Assembly (NCBI RefSeq): GCF_025717005.1
Contig: NZ_JAOVZU010000008.1
Location: forward strand, 35,302-99,301
Direction of reading: 5' to 3'
From: Actinotalea endophytica
GTDB taxonomy: Bacteria > Actinomycetota > Actinomycetes > Actinomycetales > Cellulomonadaceae
DNA: 64,000 bases
Part shown: positions 55,552 through 64,000 of the stretch, piece after piece
How the letters are laid out: each line of letters begins with the position of its first letter
How positions within the stretch are numbered: the stretch's first letter is position 1
Made by a program: the position numbers and the translations under genes
Notes under the pieces: generated by a model
The model's input: only the letters and a program-made list of their open reading frames with translations
The model's database searches: none
Told to the model about the DNA's origin: nothing

Positions 55552-55733
55552 GCTCGGCCCCCGACGCGCTCGGCCGTCCTGCTCGGCCGTGCTCTCGCTC
55601 CGCCCCCGACGCGCTCGCCCGTCCTGCTCGGCCGTGCTCTCGCTCCGCCCCCGACGCGCTCGCCCGGCCCTGGTCGACCCGCGCTCGCCCTCCGCCCCCG
55701 ACGTGCTCGCCCGTGCTCCTCGGCGGCGCTCGC
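55552..55733. repeat. Four-copy 45-bp tandem repeat upstream of SURF1
   Basis: Copies lie at 55552-55596, 55597-55641, 55642-55688 (47 bp) and 55689-55733. The first two are nearly identical; the last two have decayed. Core: CCCCCGACGCGCTCG then CCCGTCCTGCTCGGCCGTGC. Forty-five is a multiple of three, so on the minus strand it would read as 15-residue repeats ahead of SURF1. The gap 55496-55921 otherwise holds the xfp promoter region. Confidence 0.85.
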
Positions 55734-55839
55734 CCCGCCACCGCCAAGGGGTGCCGCGGAGCCCCCGGGTGTGGTGGAGTGAAGGGGCACGATCACAGCC
55801 CACCGAGAGGCCTTTGCCTGCCCGTCCCTTGCCCGCCAG

Positions 55840-55873
55840 GGGTCAAACGTCCCATGTTTGCCACGGTCGTGGC
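55840..55873 (+). promoter_or_regulatory. Operator-like palindromes upstream of xfp
   Basis: GCCACG-GT-CGTGGC (55860-55873) is a perfect inverted repeat. CAAAC (55844-55848) pairs with GTTTG (55856-55860). GGGTCAAACGTCCC (55840-55853) resembles a DosR-type box with about 11 of 14 positions matching. All lie 49-82 bp before the xfp start, where regulators would bind. Confidence 0.45.
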
Positions 55874-55921
55874 GCAAGACTTTGTCTGACCATGGCAGGG
55901 CCTCGGTAGCACAGGAGTCTG

Positions 55922-58390
55922 ATGATGACCGCAGTGCCCTCCACCGCCTGGCAACGCTCCACGTCGGCGGTGAGCGACGACGTCCTCGAACGGATCGACG
56001 CCTGGTGGCGAGCCGCCAACTACCTGTCCGTGGGCCAGATCTACCTGCTGAACAACCCGCTGCTCCGCGAGCCGCTCTCCCGGGACGACGTCAAGCCGAG
56101 GCTGCTCGGCCACTGGGGCACCACACCGGGCCTGACCTTCCTCTACGCGCACCTGAACCGCGCGATCGCCGAGCGGTCCCAGGAGGTCATCTACCTCACC
56201 GGACCCGGGCACGGCGGGCCGGGACTGGTCGCTGCGGCGTACCTGGACGGCACCTACTCCGAGGTCTACTCCGACATCACCCAGGACGCCGAGGGCCTGC
56301 GCCGCCTGTTCCGGCAGTTCTCGTTCCCGGGCGGGATCCCGAGCCACGTCGCACCCGAGACGCCCGGGTCGATCCACGAGGGCGGCGAGCTGGGCTACGT
56401 GCTCTCGCACGCCTACGGCGCGGCCTTCGACAACCCCGACCTCCTGGTCGCGGCGGTCGTCGGCGACGGTGAGGCCGAGACCGGTCCGCTGGCGACGTCC
56501 TGGCACTCGACGAAGTTCGTGAACCCGGCCCAGGACGGCGTCGTGCTGCCGATCCTGCACCTCAACGGCTACAAGATCGCCAACCCGACCGTGCTCGCCA
56601 GGATCAGCGAGGAGGAGCTGACCTCGCTGATGGTGGGCTTCGGTCACAAGCCGTACGTCTTCACGGCAGGCTTCGACGACGAGGACGCGGTCTCGATCCA
56701 CCGACGGTTCGCGGCGCTGCTCGACGAGGTGCTCGACGAGATCGCCGCCATCAAGGAGCGCGCGCGGGCCGGCGACCTGACCCGCCCGATGTGGCCGATG
56801 ATCGTCTTCCGCACGCCGAAGGGCTGGACCGGCCCGGCGTACATCGACGGCAAGAAGACCACCGGGTCCTGGCGCGCCCATCAGGTGCCGCTGGCCAGCG
56901 CGAGGGACTCCGACGAGCACCTCCAGGTCCTGATGGACTGGCTGCAGAGCTACCGGCCGGAGGAGCTGTTCGACGCCGAGGGCCGCGTGGTCCCCGGGAT
57001 CGCCGCGCTCGCTCCCGCAGGCACCCTGCGGATGAGCGCCAACCCGCACGCCAACGGCGGCGAGCTGCTGCACGACCTACGCCTGCCGGACTTCCGCGCC
57101 TATGCCGTCGACGTCCCGACCCCGGGCGGCTCGATCAGCGAGGCTCCGCGCGAGCTGGGCCGCTTCCTCACCGACGTGATCCGGCTGAACCCGACCAACT
57201 TCCGGATCTTCGGCCCGGACGAGACCGCCTCGAACCGGCTCCAGGCCGTCTTCGACGTGACCGACAAGCAGTGGAACGCCGCGTTCGAGGGTCCCGAGGT
57301 CGACGAGCACCTGGCCCGCGCCGGCCGCGTGCTGGAGATGCTGTCCGAGCACCAGTGCCAGGGCTGGCTCGAGGGCTACCTGCTGACCGGTCGGCACGGC
57401 CTGTTCAACTGCTACGAGGCGTTCATCCACATCGTCGACTCCATGGTGAACCAGCACGCGAAGTGGCTGAAGGTCACCGCGGACATCCCGTGGCGCCGGC
57501 CGATCGCGTCGCTGAACTACCTGCTGTCCAGCCACGTGTGGCGCCAGGACCACAACGGTTTCTCGCATCAGGACCCCGGCTTCATCGACCACGTGGTCAA
57601 CAAGAAGGCGGAGATCGTCCGGGTGTACCTGCCGCCGGACGCGAACACCTTGCTGTCCACCTACGACCACTGCCTGCGCAGCCGCGACTACATCAACATC
57701 GTGGTCTCCGGGAAGCAGCCCGCGCCCAACTGGCTGGCGATGGACGAGGCGGTCGCGCACTGCACCCGCGGGCTCGGCATCTGGGAGTGGGCCGGCACCG
57801 AGCAGCGCGGCGAGGAGCCGGACGTCGTGCTGGGCTGCGCGGGCGACGTCCCGACCCTGGAGACCCTCGCGGCGGCGGATCTGCTGCGGCGCCACCTGCC
57901 CGACCTCAAGGTCCGGGTCATCAACGTCGTGGACCTCATGCGGCTGCAGGACGAGAAGGAGCACCCGCACGGTCTGTCCGACCGCGACTTCGACACGCTC
58001 TTCACGACCGACAAGCCGGTCATCTTCGCGTACCACGGCTACCCGTGGCTGATCCACCGCCTGACCTACCGTCGGCGCGGCCACGGCAACGTGCACGTAC
58101 GCGGGTACAAGGAGGAGGGCACCACCACGACCCCGTTCGACATGGTGATGCTCAACGACCTCGACCGCTACCACCTGGTGATCGACGTGATCGACCGGGT
58201 GCCCGGCCTGGGGGCGCGTGCAGCGGCCCTGCGCCAGGAGATGGTCGACGCGAGGATCCGGGCGCGGCAGTGGACCCGCGAGCACGGAGAAGACCTTCCC
58301 GAGGTGCGTGACTGGGTGTGGCCGGGTGCCGTGGGTACCGCGGCCGAGGAGCTCTCGGCCACCGCAGCGACCGGCGGGGACAACGAGTAG
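55922..58390 (+). CDS. xfp: Phosphoketolase (xylulose-5-P/fructose-6-P)
   Basis: An 822-residue thiamine-diphosphate enzyme that splits xylulose-5-P (and often fructose-6-P) with phosphate, giving acetyl phosphate. [29 protein letters not shown] and the ThDP-binding [20 protein letters not shown] are characteristic. The central [18 protein letters not shown] and [20 protein letters not shown] are conserved. Length is usual (~800). ATG 55922 is used; ATG 55925 has better spacing from AGGAG. pta follows after 21 bp and ackA overlaps it, so the three work in series to yield acetate and ATP. Confidence 0.97.
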   Translation: MMTAVPSTAWQRSTSAVSDDVLERIDAWWRAANYLSVGQIYLLNNPLLREPLSRDDVKPRLLGHWGTTPGLTFLYAHLNRAIAERSQEVIYLTGPGHGGPGLVAAAYLDGTYSEVYSDITQDAEGLRRLFRQFSFPGGIPSHVAPETPGSIHEGGELGYVLSHAYGAAFDNPDLLVAAVVGDGEAETGPLATSWHSTKFVNPAQDGVVLPILHLNGYKIANPTVLARISEEELTSLMVGFGHKPYVFTAGFDDEDAVSIHRRFAALLDEVLDEIAAIKERARAGDLTRPMWPMIVFRTPKGWTGPAYIDGKKTTGSWRAHQVPLASARDSDEHLQVLMDWLQSYRPEELFDAEGRVVPGIAALAPAGTLRMSANPHANGGELLHDLRLPDFRAYAVDVPTPGGSISEAPRELGRFLTDVIRLNPTNFRIFGPDETASNRLQAVFDVTDKQWNAAFEGPEVDEHLARAGRVLEMLSEHQCQGWLEGYLLTGRHGLFNCYEAFIHIVDSMVNQHAKWLKVTADIPWRRPIASLNYLLSSHVWRQDHNGFSHQDPGFIDHVVNKKAEIVRVYLPPDANTLLSTYDHCLRSRDYINIVVSGKQPAPNWLAMDEAVAHCTRGLGIWEWAGTEQRGEEPDVVLGCAGDVPTLETLAAADLLRRHLPDLKVRVINVVDLMRLQDEKEHPHGLSDRDFDTLFTTDKPVIFAYHGYPWLIHRLTYRRRGHGNVHVRGYKEEGTTTTPFDMVMLNDLDRYHLVIDVIDRVPGLGARAAALRQEMVDARIRARQWTREHGEDLPEVRDWVWPGAVGTAAEELSATAATGGDNE

Positions 58391-58411
58391 TCGACGACGA
58401 CGGAGAGAGCA

Positions 58412-60553
58412 GTGGCACGCAGCATCTACATCACCTCCCCCGAGGGGGACACCGGGAAGTCCACCGTGGCTCTCGGCCTGGTGGACCTCCTGACCAGGAC
58501 GGTCACCCGGGTCGGGGTCTTCCGCCCGGTCGCCAGATCGGTCGCCCAGCGCGACTACGTGCTCGAGCTGCTGCTCGCGCGCGACGGCGTCGACCTCGAC
58601 TACGACACGTGCGTCGGGGTCACCTATGACGAGCTGCACGCCGACCCCGAGGCGGCGCTGTCCCGGATCGTGGCCCGCTACCACGAGGTCGAGCGCGTCA
58701 GCGACGTCGTGGTCGTGGTCGGCACGGACTACACCGACGTCGCCGGGCCCACCGAGCTGGCCTACAACGCCCGCATCGCGGTGAACCTCGGCGCCCCGGT
58801 GCTGCTCGTGGTGCGCGGCGCGGGCCGACGCCCGGACGAGGTGCACTCGGTCGCAGAGGTCGCCCTGGCCGAGCTCCGGACGCAGCACGCCGAGGTGCTC
58901 GGCGTCGTGGCGAACCGCTGCCCGGCAACCCTGCTGGAGGAGATGCGCGCCGCGCTCGGCGACGCTCTGCCGACGTTCGCGATCCCGGACGACCAGCTCC
59001 TCATGGCGCCGACCGTCCGCGCCCTGATGGACGCCGTGGACGGCCGCCTGGTCGCCGGTGACGAAGAGCTCCTCTCCCGCGAGGCGCTCGACGTGCTGGT
59101 CGGCGCGATGTCGATCGAGCACCTGCTGGGGAAGCTCACCGACGGCTCGGTGATCATCACCCCGGGTGACCGCTCCGACGTCCTCGTAGGCCTGCTGATG
59201 GCGCACGCGGCCGACGGCTTCCCGTCGCTGGCGGGCATCATCCTCAACGGAGGCTTCTACCCGCCGCAGGAGGTCGGCCGTCTGGTCGAGGCCCTCGGTC
59301 AGCGGCTGCCGATCATCCGCTCGGACTACGGCACCTTCCGTGCGGCGAGTGCCGCCGCCGGGACCCGCGGCCGGCTCTCCGCCGAGTCGCAGCGCAAGAT
59401 CGACACCGCCCTGGCCCTCTTCGAGACGCACGTCGACGGCGAGGCGCTGCTCGAGCGGATGGACGTCTCGCGGCCGACCGTGATCACGCCGCTGATGTTC
59501 GAGTGGGAGCTGCTCGCCCGGGCACGCTCGGACAAGAAGCACATCGTGCTGCCGGAGGGCGACGACGACCGCATCCTGCGTGCCGCGAGCACGCTGCTGC
59601 GCCGCGAGGTCGCCGAGCTCACGATCCTCGGCAACGAGACCGCGATCCGGGCCCGTGCCAACGAGCTCGGCCTGGACATCTCGGCCGCGCAGGTGATCGA
59701 CCCGAAGGACGGCGAGCTGCACGAGCGGTTCGCGCACGAGTACGCCGAGCTGCGCAAGCACAAGGGCATGACGGTCGACCGGGCTCGTGAGATCGTCGGC
59801 TCGGTCTCCTACTTCGGCACGATGATGGTCCAGCTCGGGCTGGCCGACGGCATGGTGTCCGGCGCGGTCCACACCACGGCGCACACCATCAAGCCGTCCT
59901 TCGAGATCGTCAAGACCCAGCCCGGGACGTCCATCGTCTCGAGCGTGTTCTTCATGTGCCTCGAGGACCGCGTCCTGGTCTACGGCGACTGCGCCGTGAA
60001 CCCGGACCCGACGGCCGAGCAGCTCGCGGACATCGCGATCTCGTCGGCGGACACCGCCGCGCAGTTCGGCATCGCGCCCCGCATCGCGATGCTGTCCTAC
60101 TCGACGGGCGAGTCGGGGACCGGTGCCGACGTGGAGAAGGTCCGCACCGCGACCGCGCTGGTGCGCGAGCGCCGGCCGGACCTCGAGGTCGACGGACCGA
60201 TCCAGTACGACGCCGCCGTCGACGCCTCGGTCGCCAAGACCAAGATGCCCGACTCCGCCGTGGCCGGGCGCGCCACGGTGTTCATCTTCCCGGACCTCAA
60301 CACCGGCAACAACACCTACAAGGCCGTGCAGCGCTCGGCCGGCGCGGTGGCCGTGGGCCCGGTGTTGCAGGGTCTGCGCAAGCCGGTCAACGACCTCTCG
60401 CGCGGCGCTCTGGTTCAGGACATCGTCAACACCGTCGCGATCACCGCGATCCAGGCCCAGGCCCTAGCCTCGGTCCCGGCCGCGAGCGTGCAGGACTCTG
60501 CGACCGCCGACGTCACCCCGGCCGGAACGGCCGTCACTGGAGGGATCTCGTGA
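58412..60553 (+). CDS. pta: Phosphate acetyltransferase, long form
   Basis: A 713-residue enzyme interconverting acetyl phosphate and acetyl-CoA. The N-terminal P-loop-like domain ARSIYITSPEGDTGKSTVAL resembles dethiobiotin synthetase. A DRTGG domain lies in the middle (LGKLTDGSVIITPGDRSDVL), and the catalytic PTA domain begins about 365 (KKHIVLPEGDDDRILRAAST) with ATFIFPDLNTGNN-type sequence (VFIFPDLNTGNNTYKAVQR). The GTG start is 21 bp after xfp, and the stop overlaps ackA as GTGA. It is the long regulatory type. Confidence 0.97.
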   Translation: MARSIYITSPEGDTGKSTVALGLVDLLTRTVTRVGVFRPVARSVAQRDYVLELLLARDGVDLDYDTCVGVTYDELHADPEAALSRIVARYHEVERVSDVVVVVGTDYTDVAGPTELAYNARIAVNLGAPVLLVVRGAGRRPDEVHSVAEVALAELRTQHAEVLGVVANRCPATLLEEMRAALGDALPTFAIPDDQLLMAPTVRALMDAVDGRLVAGDEELLSREALDVLVGAMSIEHLLGKLTDGSVIITPGDRSDVLVGLLMAHAADGFPSLAGIILNGGFYPPQEVGRLVEALGQRLPIIRSDYGTFRAASAAAGTRGRLSAESQRKIDTALALFETHVDGEALLERMDVSRPTVITPLMFEWELLARARSDKKHIVLPEGDDDRILRAASTLLRREVAELTILGNETAIRARANELGLDISAAQVIDPKDGELHERFAHEYAELRKHKGMTVDRAREIVGSVSYFGTMMVQLGLADGMVSGAVHTTAHTIKPSFEIVKTQPGTSIVSSVFFMCLEDRVLVYGDCAVNPDPTAEQLADIAISSADTAAQFGIAPRIAMLSYSTGESGTGADVEKVRTATALVRERRPDLEVDGPIQYDAAVDASVAKTKMPDSAVAGRATVFIFPDLNTGNNTYKAVQRSAGAVAVGPVLQGLRKPVNDLSRGALVQDIVNTVAITAIQAQALASVPAASVQDSATADVTPAGTAVTGGIS

Positions 60554-61743
60554 GCACCCACGTCCTTGTCGTCAACTCGGGTTCGTCGTCGATCAAGTAC
60601 CAGCTGATCGACGTCGAGACGTCCGAGTCCCTCGCCGCCGGCATCGTCGAGCGGATCGGCCTCGAGATGGGTAAGGCCAAGCACGAGGGGCCGGACGGCA
60701 CCACCACGATCGAGCGTGAGATCCCGGACCACACCGCGGGCATGGCGATCATGATGGCCCTGTTCGAGGAGCACGGGCCGGAGATCGACCCCGCGCACCT
60801 CGCGGCGGTGGGTCACCGCGTGGTCCAGGGCGGTGCGATCTTCTCCGGTCCCGCCGTGATCGACGACGAGGTGCTCCAGCAGATCAGCGACCTGTCGCCG
60901 CTCGCGCCGCTGCACAACCCCGCGCACGTCGCGGGCATCGTCGCGGCCCGGTCGACGTTCGGCGACGTGCCGCACGTCGCGGTGTTCGACACCTCGTTCC
61001 ACCAGGGCATGCCGCCGGAGTCCTACACCTACGCGCTGGACCGGGAGGTCGCCGACAAGTACGCGATCCGCCGCTACGGCGCGCACGGCACGTCGCACCT
61101 GTACGTCTCGCAGACGACCGCCGAGTACCTGGGGCGGCCGTACGACGAGCTCAACACGATCGTGCTGCACCTCGGCAACGGCGCGTCGGCCAGCGCGGTG
61201 CGCGGCGGGGTGTGCTTCGACACCTCGATGGGCCTGACGCCGCTGGCGGGTCTGGTGATGGGCTCGCGCACGGGCGACATCGACCCCGCGGTGATCTTCC
61301 ACCTGCGCCGCGTGGCCGGGATGTCGACCGACGAGCTCGACGACCTGTTCAACCGCCGGTCGGGCATGCTCGGCATGTGCGGCCTGCAGGACATGCGGGA
61401 CGTGCACGCAGCGGTCGAGGCCGGCGACGAGGCGGCCCGCACGGCGCTGCAGGTCTACTACCACCGGATCAAGGGCTACGTGGGCAACTACTACGCCCAG
61501 CTGGGTCACGTCGACGCGATCGCCTTCACGGCCGGCATCGGCGAGAACGACGACATCGTGCGGCTCAACTCGCTCGCGGGCCTGGAGCGCCTGGGCATCG
61601 TGGTGGACCCGGAGCGGAACGCGGGTCGCAAGAAGGAGATCACCGTGATCTCCCCGGACGACGCCGAGGTCACCGTTCTGGTGGTGCCGACCAACGAGGA
61701 GCTCGAGATCGCGCGCCAGGCCGTGGAGCTGCTCGCCGTCTGA
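60550..61743 (+). CDS. ackA: Acetate kinase
   Basis: A 397-residue enzyme making ATP and acetate from acetyl phosphate. VLVVNSGSSSIKYQLIDV is the N-terminal phosphate-binding loop. FDTSFHQGMPPESYTYALDR, YGAHGTSHLYVSQ, VLHLGNGASASAVRGG, and TSMGLTPLAGLVMGSRTGDI are family motifs. The GTG start at 60550 overlaps the pta stop by 4 bp. It completes the phosphoketolase-acetate branch; in reverse the pair can activate acetate. A hairpin follows. Confidence 0.97.
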   Translation: MSTHVLVVNSGSSSIKYQLIDVETSESLAAGIVERIGLEMGKAKHEGPDGTTTIEREIPDHTAGMAIMMALFEEHGPEIDPAHLAAVGHRVVQGGAIFSGPAVIDDEVLQQISDLSPLAPLHNPAHVAGIVAARSTFGDVPHVAVFDTSFHQGMPPESYTYALDREVADKYAIRRYGAHGTSHLYVSQTTAEYLGRPYDELNTIVLHLGNGASASAVRGGVCFDTSMGLTPLAGLVMGSRTGDIDPAVIFHLRRVAGMSTDELDDLFNRRSGMLGMCGLQDMRDVHAAVEAGDEAARTALQVYYHRIKGYVGNYYAQLGHVDAIAFTAGIGENDDIVRLNSLAGLERLGIVVDPERNAGRKKEITVISPDDAEVTVLVVPTNEELEIARQAVELLAV

Positions 61744-61771
61744 GCTCCGTCCGAGCCCTACGCATGACGGT

Positions 61772-61797
61772 GGGCCCCGCGCGAGCGCGCGGGGCCC
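61772..61797 (+). terminator. Terminator of the xfp-pta-ackA operon
   Basis: Perfect arms GGGCCCCGCGC (61772-61782) and GCGCGGGGCCC (61787-61797) with loop GAGC lie 29 bp after the ackA stop. It can also serve the convergent ptsI transcript. Confidence 0.8.
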
Positions 61798-61846
61798 CCC
61801 GGGATGCACGGCCGCGGTGCGGCCCGGACGTCCTGCTCTCGCGCTC

Positions 61847-63535
61847 CTAGTCGAGCGCGAGGACGTCGCGGACGTGCGGCTCGACGTGCGCCAGGGCTGC
61901 CGCGCGTGCCTCGGCCGCCGACGGAGCGCTCCGCGCCGCCTGCGCCATCGCCTGGCAGGTCTCCATGGTGTGCTGCCGCAGCGCGAAGCGCACCGCAGGG
62001 ATCGAGGCGGGCGACATCGACAGGGATGTCACGCCCATCCCGGTCAGGACCAGCGCCATGATCGGGTCGGCCGCGGACTCCCCGCAGACGCCCACGGGCT
62101 TGCCGACCTCGGCCCCGACCTCCGCGGTACCCGCGACGAGGTCGAGGATCGCCGGCTGCCACATGTCCAGCAGGTCGACCAGCTCACCGCGCAACCGGTC
62201 GGTGGCCATCGTGTACTGAGCCAGGTCGTTCGTGCCGATCGAGACGAAGTCGACGACAGCGAGCACGTCACGCGCCCGCAGCGCGATCGCCGGGACCTCG
62301 ATCATCACCCCGACCGTGTCCAGACCGGCCTCGCGAGCCGCAGCGGCGAAGTCCGCCGCCTCCCCCACGGTCGCGATCATCGGCGCCATCACCCACGGGC
62401 GGCCCCCGGTGCTCGCCTGGGCCTGGGCGATCGCGGCCAGCTGGGTGGTCAGCAGCTCGGGCGCGGTACGCACCAGGCGGTAGCCCCGCACGCCGAGCGC
62501 CGGGTTCTCCTCGCCGGGCTGGGTCACGAACGCCAGGGGCTTGTCCGCACCGGCGTCGAGCGTCCGGATCACGACCTTGCGGCCGCCGAGCGCCGCGAGC
62601 GCCCGGCCGTAGTTCGCGGCCTGCTCGTCCTGCGCCGGCGCGGTCTGCGCGTCGAGGAACAGCACCTCGGTGCGGAACAGCCCGACACCCTGCACGGCCG
62701 CGTCGGTGAGCCGCTCGGCATCCGCCGCGGTCCCGATGTTCGCCAGCAGCTGGACGCCGTGCCCGTCGGCGGTCGCCCCGTCACCGGTGTCCTCGCCCAG
62801 CGCCGCCAGCGCCTCGCGCCGCGCCACGACGGCCGCGACCACCGCGTCGTCCGGGTCGACGGTCACCGTGCCGTGCGCCGCGTCGACCGCGACCACGTCA
62901 CCGTCGACCAGGGCCGACGCCTCGCCGGCACGCACCACGCACGGCAGCCCGAGCTGCCCCGCGATGATCGCCGTGTGCGACGTCGGGCCGCCCTTCTCGA
63001 TCACGATCCCCAGCACGTTGTCGAGATCGAGCACGGCCGTGTCCGCCGGCGACAGGTCCTCGGCGACGACCACCGACGGACGCTCCAGCGCCGGCACCCC
63101 CGGCTCGGGCAACCCCATCAGCGCAGCGACCACACGGTCCCGCACCGACGCCAGGTCGGTGGCCCGCTCCGCCATGTACCCGCCGACGGCGGTGAACATC
63201 TCGATGAACTCGCCGGCGACCTGCCAGACCGCCAACGCCGGGTCGGTGCCCCCACGCACCCGCTCCACCGCCTGCGACCCCAGCGCGGGGTCGGACGCCA
63301 TCAGGGCCGTCGCCGACAGCACGTCCTTCAGCGTCCCCGACGCCGCATCTGCGCGAGCCTGAAGGCTCGCCGCGACCTGCGAGAAGACCTCCGTCAGGCG
63401 GGTCGCGGCCTCCTCCGGATCGCTCGGCGCAGGCGCCGCGGCAGACACCACGGGAACCGGGTGAGCCCGGGCGACCGGCCCGACCACCGCTCCTCGGCCG
63501 ACGCCGACCCCGCTGATCACCCGCGCCTGCGACAT
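61847..63535 (-). CDS. ptsI: Phosphoenolpyruvate-protein phosphotransferase (enzyme I)
   Basis: A 562-residue PTS enzyme I. The phospho-His is H187 in EKGGPTSHTAIIAGQLGLPC. The PEP-binding barrel includes LFRTEVLFLDAQTAPAQDEQ, VVIRTLDAGADKPLAFV, and VSIGTNDLAQYTMATDR; the active Cys is in VGVCGESAADP. It passes phosphate from PEP to HPr for sugar uptake. ATG 63535 lies 1 bp after the HPr stop. Sugar-specific EII genes are not in the window. Confidence 0.96.
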   Translation of the reverse strand: MSQARVISGVGVGRGAVVGPVARAHPVPVVSAAAPAPSDPEEAATRLTEVFSQVAASLQARADAASGTLKDVLSATALMASDPALGSQAVERVRGGTDPALAVWQVAGEFIEMFTAVGGYMAERATDLASVRDRVVAALMGLPEPGVPALERPSVVVAEDLSPADTAVLDLDNVLGIVIEKGGPTSHTAIIAGQLGLPCVVRAGEASALVDGDVVAVDAAHGTVTVDPDDAVVAAVVARREALAALGEDTGDGATADGHGVQLLANIGTAADAERLTDAAVQGVGLFRTEVLFLDAQTAPAQDEQAANYGRALAALGGRKVVIRTLDAGADKPLAFVTQPGEENPALGVRGYRLVRTAPELLTTQLAAIAQAQASTGGRPWVMAPMIATVGEAADFAAAAREAGLDTVGVMIEVPAIALRARDVLAVVDFVSIGTNDLAQYTMATDRLRGELVDLLDMWQPAILDLVAGTAEVGAEVGKPVGVCGESAADPIMALVLTGMGVTSLSMSPASIPAVRFALRQHTMETCQAMAQAARSAPSAAEARAAALAHVEPHVRDVLALD

Positions 63536-63536
63536 C

Positions 63537-63800
63537 TCACTGCTCCGCGTCGAGGTCCGTGGCCAGCAGCTCGACGAGGCCGTCCAGGGCGGCCTCGTCC
63601 TCGCTCACGAGGACGACCTCCTCGCCGAACTTCACGCCCATCCCCATCACGAACAGGATGCTCGACGCATCGACTCCCGGCTTGCCCGGGCGGGCGATGG
63701 TCACCTTCGCCCCGCTCGCGGCCACTGCCTGGGTGAACAGCATCGCCGGGCGTGCGTGCAACCCGACCTTCGACGCCACAGCGACAGTGCGCTCGGCCAT
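63537..63800 (-). CDS. ptsH: HPr phosphocarrier protein
   Basis: An 87-residue PTS carrier. The active His15 lies in ASKVGLHARPAMLFTQAVAA. The second half, PGVDASSILFVMGMGVKFGE, fits HPr and has serines near the regulatory position-46 site. ATG 63800 is chosen because GGAGGTACCC precedes it; the open frame extends 14 codons further without support. It is followed by ptsI after one base. The upstream stretch 63801-63926 has no recognised gene. Confidence 0.95.
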   Translation of the reverse strand: MAERTVAVASKVGLHARPAMLFTQAVAASGAKVTIARPGKPGVDASSILFVMGMGVKFGEEVVLVSEDEAALDGLVELLATDLDAEQ

Positions 63801-63926
63801 GGGTACCTCCGATGTCATGAACAGCGACCCTGTGGTCACCAACGTAGTGCCTCTCGCCGCGGCTGGACGGGGCAGGGCTCGGGAACACGGAGCACCGGCC
63901 AGGACGGCCCGTGCGCCGGAAGAGAC

Positions 63927-64000
63927 GGGGCGGGGGGGGGGGGGGGGGCCCCCCCCCCCCCCCGGGGGGGGGGGGGGGGGGGCGCCCCCCCCCCCCGCGC
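63927..64000. other. G/C homopolymer blocks, probable sequence-end artefact
   Basis: From about 63927 the sequence becomes alternating runs of 15 or more G and C with almost no other bases. This does not resemble the rest of the window and is probably a base-calling or assembly artefact at a contig end, not biology. Confidence 0.85.

Noticed and set aside
55552..55733. CRISPR array upstream of SURF1
   Set aside because: The 45-bp units are contiguous with no spacers.
57077..59884. 935-codon minus-strand open frame over xfp and pta
   Set aside because: Antisense shadow; the plus-strand enzymes are unambiguous.

Overview
The window is high-GC DNA (by eye mostly above 70 percent) with dense genes, many GTG starts and GTGA stop/start overlaps. 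Several genes are actinobacterial hallmarks: DUF6350/PerM, DUF3017 and DUF3817 membrane proteins, a UvrD/PcrA helicase with a C-terminal Tudor-like tail, PspC histidine kinases and DNA-binding regulators of the MmyB type. Together with a giant secreted amylopullulanase this suggests a polysaccharide-degrading member of the Micrococcales, most likely Cellulomonas or a close relative. That placement is inference. No rRNA, tRNA, CRISPR array or transposase was recognised. The last ~75 bases are G/C homopolymer blocks and look like a damaged sequence end.

Layout. 1-4.7 kb: a truncated ROK regulator divergent from an orphan sugar-binding lipoprotein, then two Rossmann-fold reductases and an MmyB-type regulator. 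4.9-10.7 kb: one 1926-residue amylase-pullulanase with a MalR-like operator. 10.9-14.7 kb: DUF167, mdh, icd and an aquaporin. 14.75-17.13 kb: a small accessory islet (repeats, a SMI1/KNR4-like protein, a toxin-antitoxin pair) bounded by the same 16-bp sequence on both sides. 17.1-24.2 kb: DUF3017, a ferredoxin-reductase-like protein, a flavin reductase, and purH, a SHOCT protein, purN and DUF6350. 24.3-26.4 kb: sucC-sucD. 26.9-30.6 kb: an MFS efflux pump with its TetR regulator, and a ClC channel. 30.7-33.3 kb: pcrA.

33.4-39.7 kb holds the most unusual set. It comprises a UBP-type zinc finger protein, a PAS histidine kinase with a degenerate receiver, and a response regulator fused to glutaredoxin-like and thioredoxin-reductase-like domains that lack their redox cysteines. 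A NhaA antiporter fused to a DsbA-like domain is convergent with them. 39.7-43.6 kb is a PspC-type envelope-stress two-component system with divergent PspC membrane proteins. 43.7-48.4 kb: a membrane protein, a glycosyltransferase, a diguanylate cyclase and a CotH-type lipoprotein. 48.6-55.5 kb: guaA, DUF3817, a monooxygenase, a heterodimeric ABC exporter with one degenerate ATP site, and SURF1. 55.9-61.7 kb: xfp-pta-ackA, a complete route from sugar phosphates through acetyl phosphate to acetate and ATP. 61.8-63.8 kb: ptsH-ptsI.

Cross-links. icd and sucC carry nearly identical 20-bp palindromes about 75 bp before their starts, pointing to a shared TCA-cycle regulator. DosR-like boxes lie upstream of sucC, of a small membrane protein (44.2 kb) and, more weakly, of xfp, which would fit oxygen-linked control. 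A ~130-bp non-coding element occurs twice (15.12 and 26.64 kb) with internal inverted repeats.
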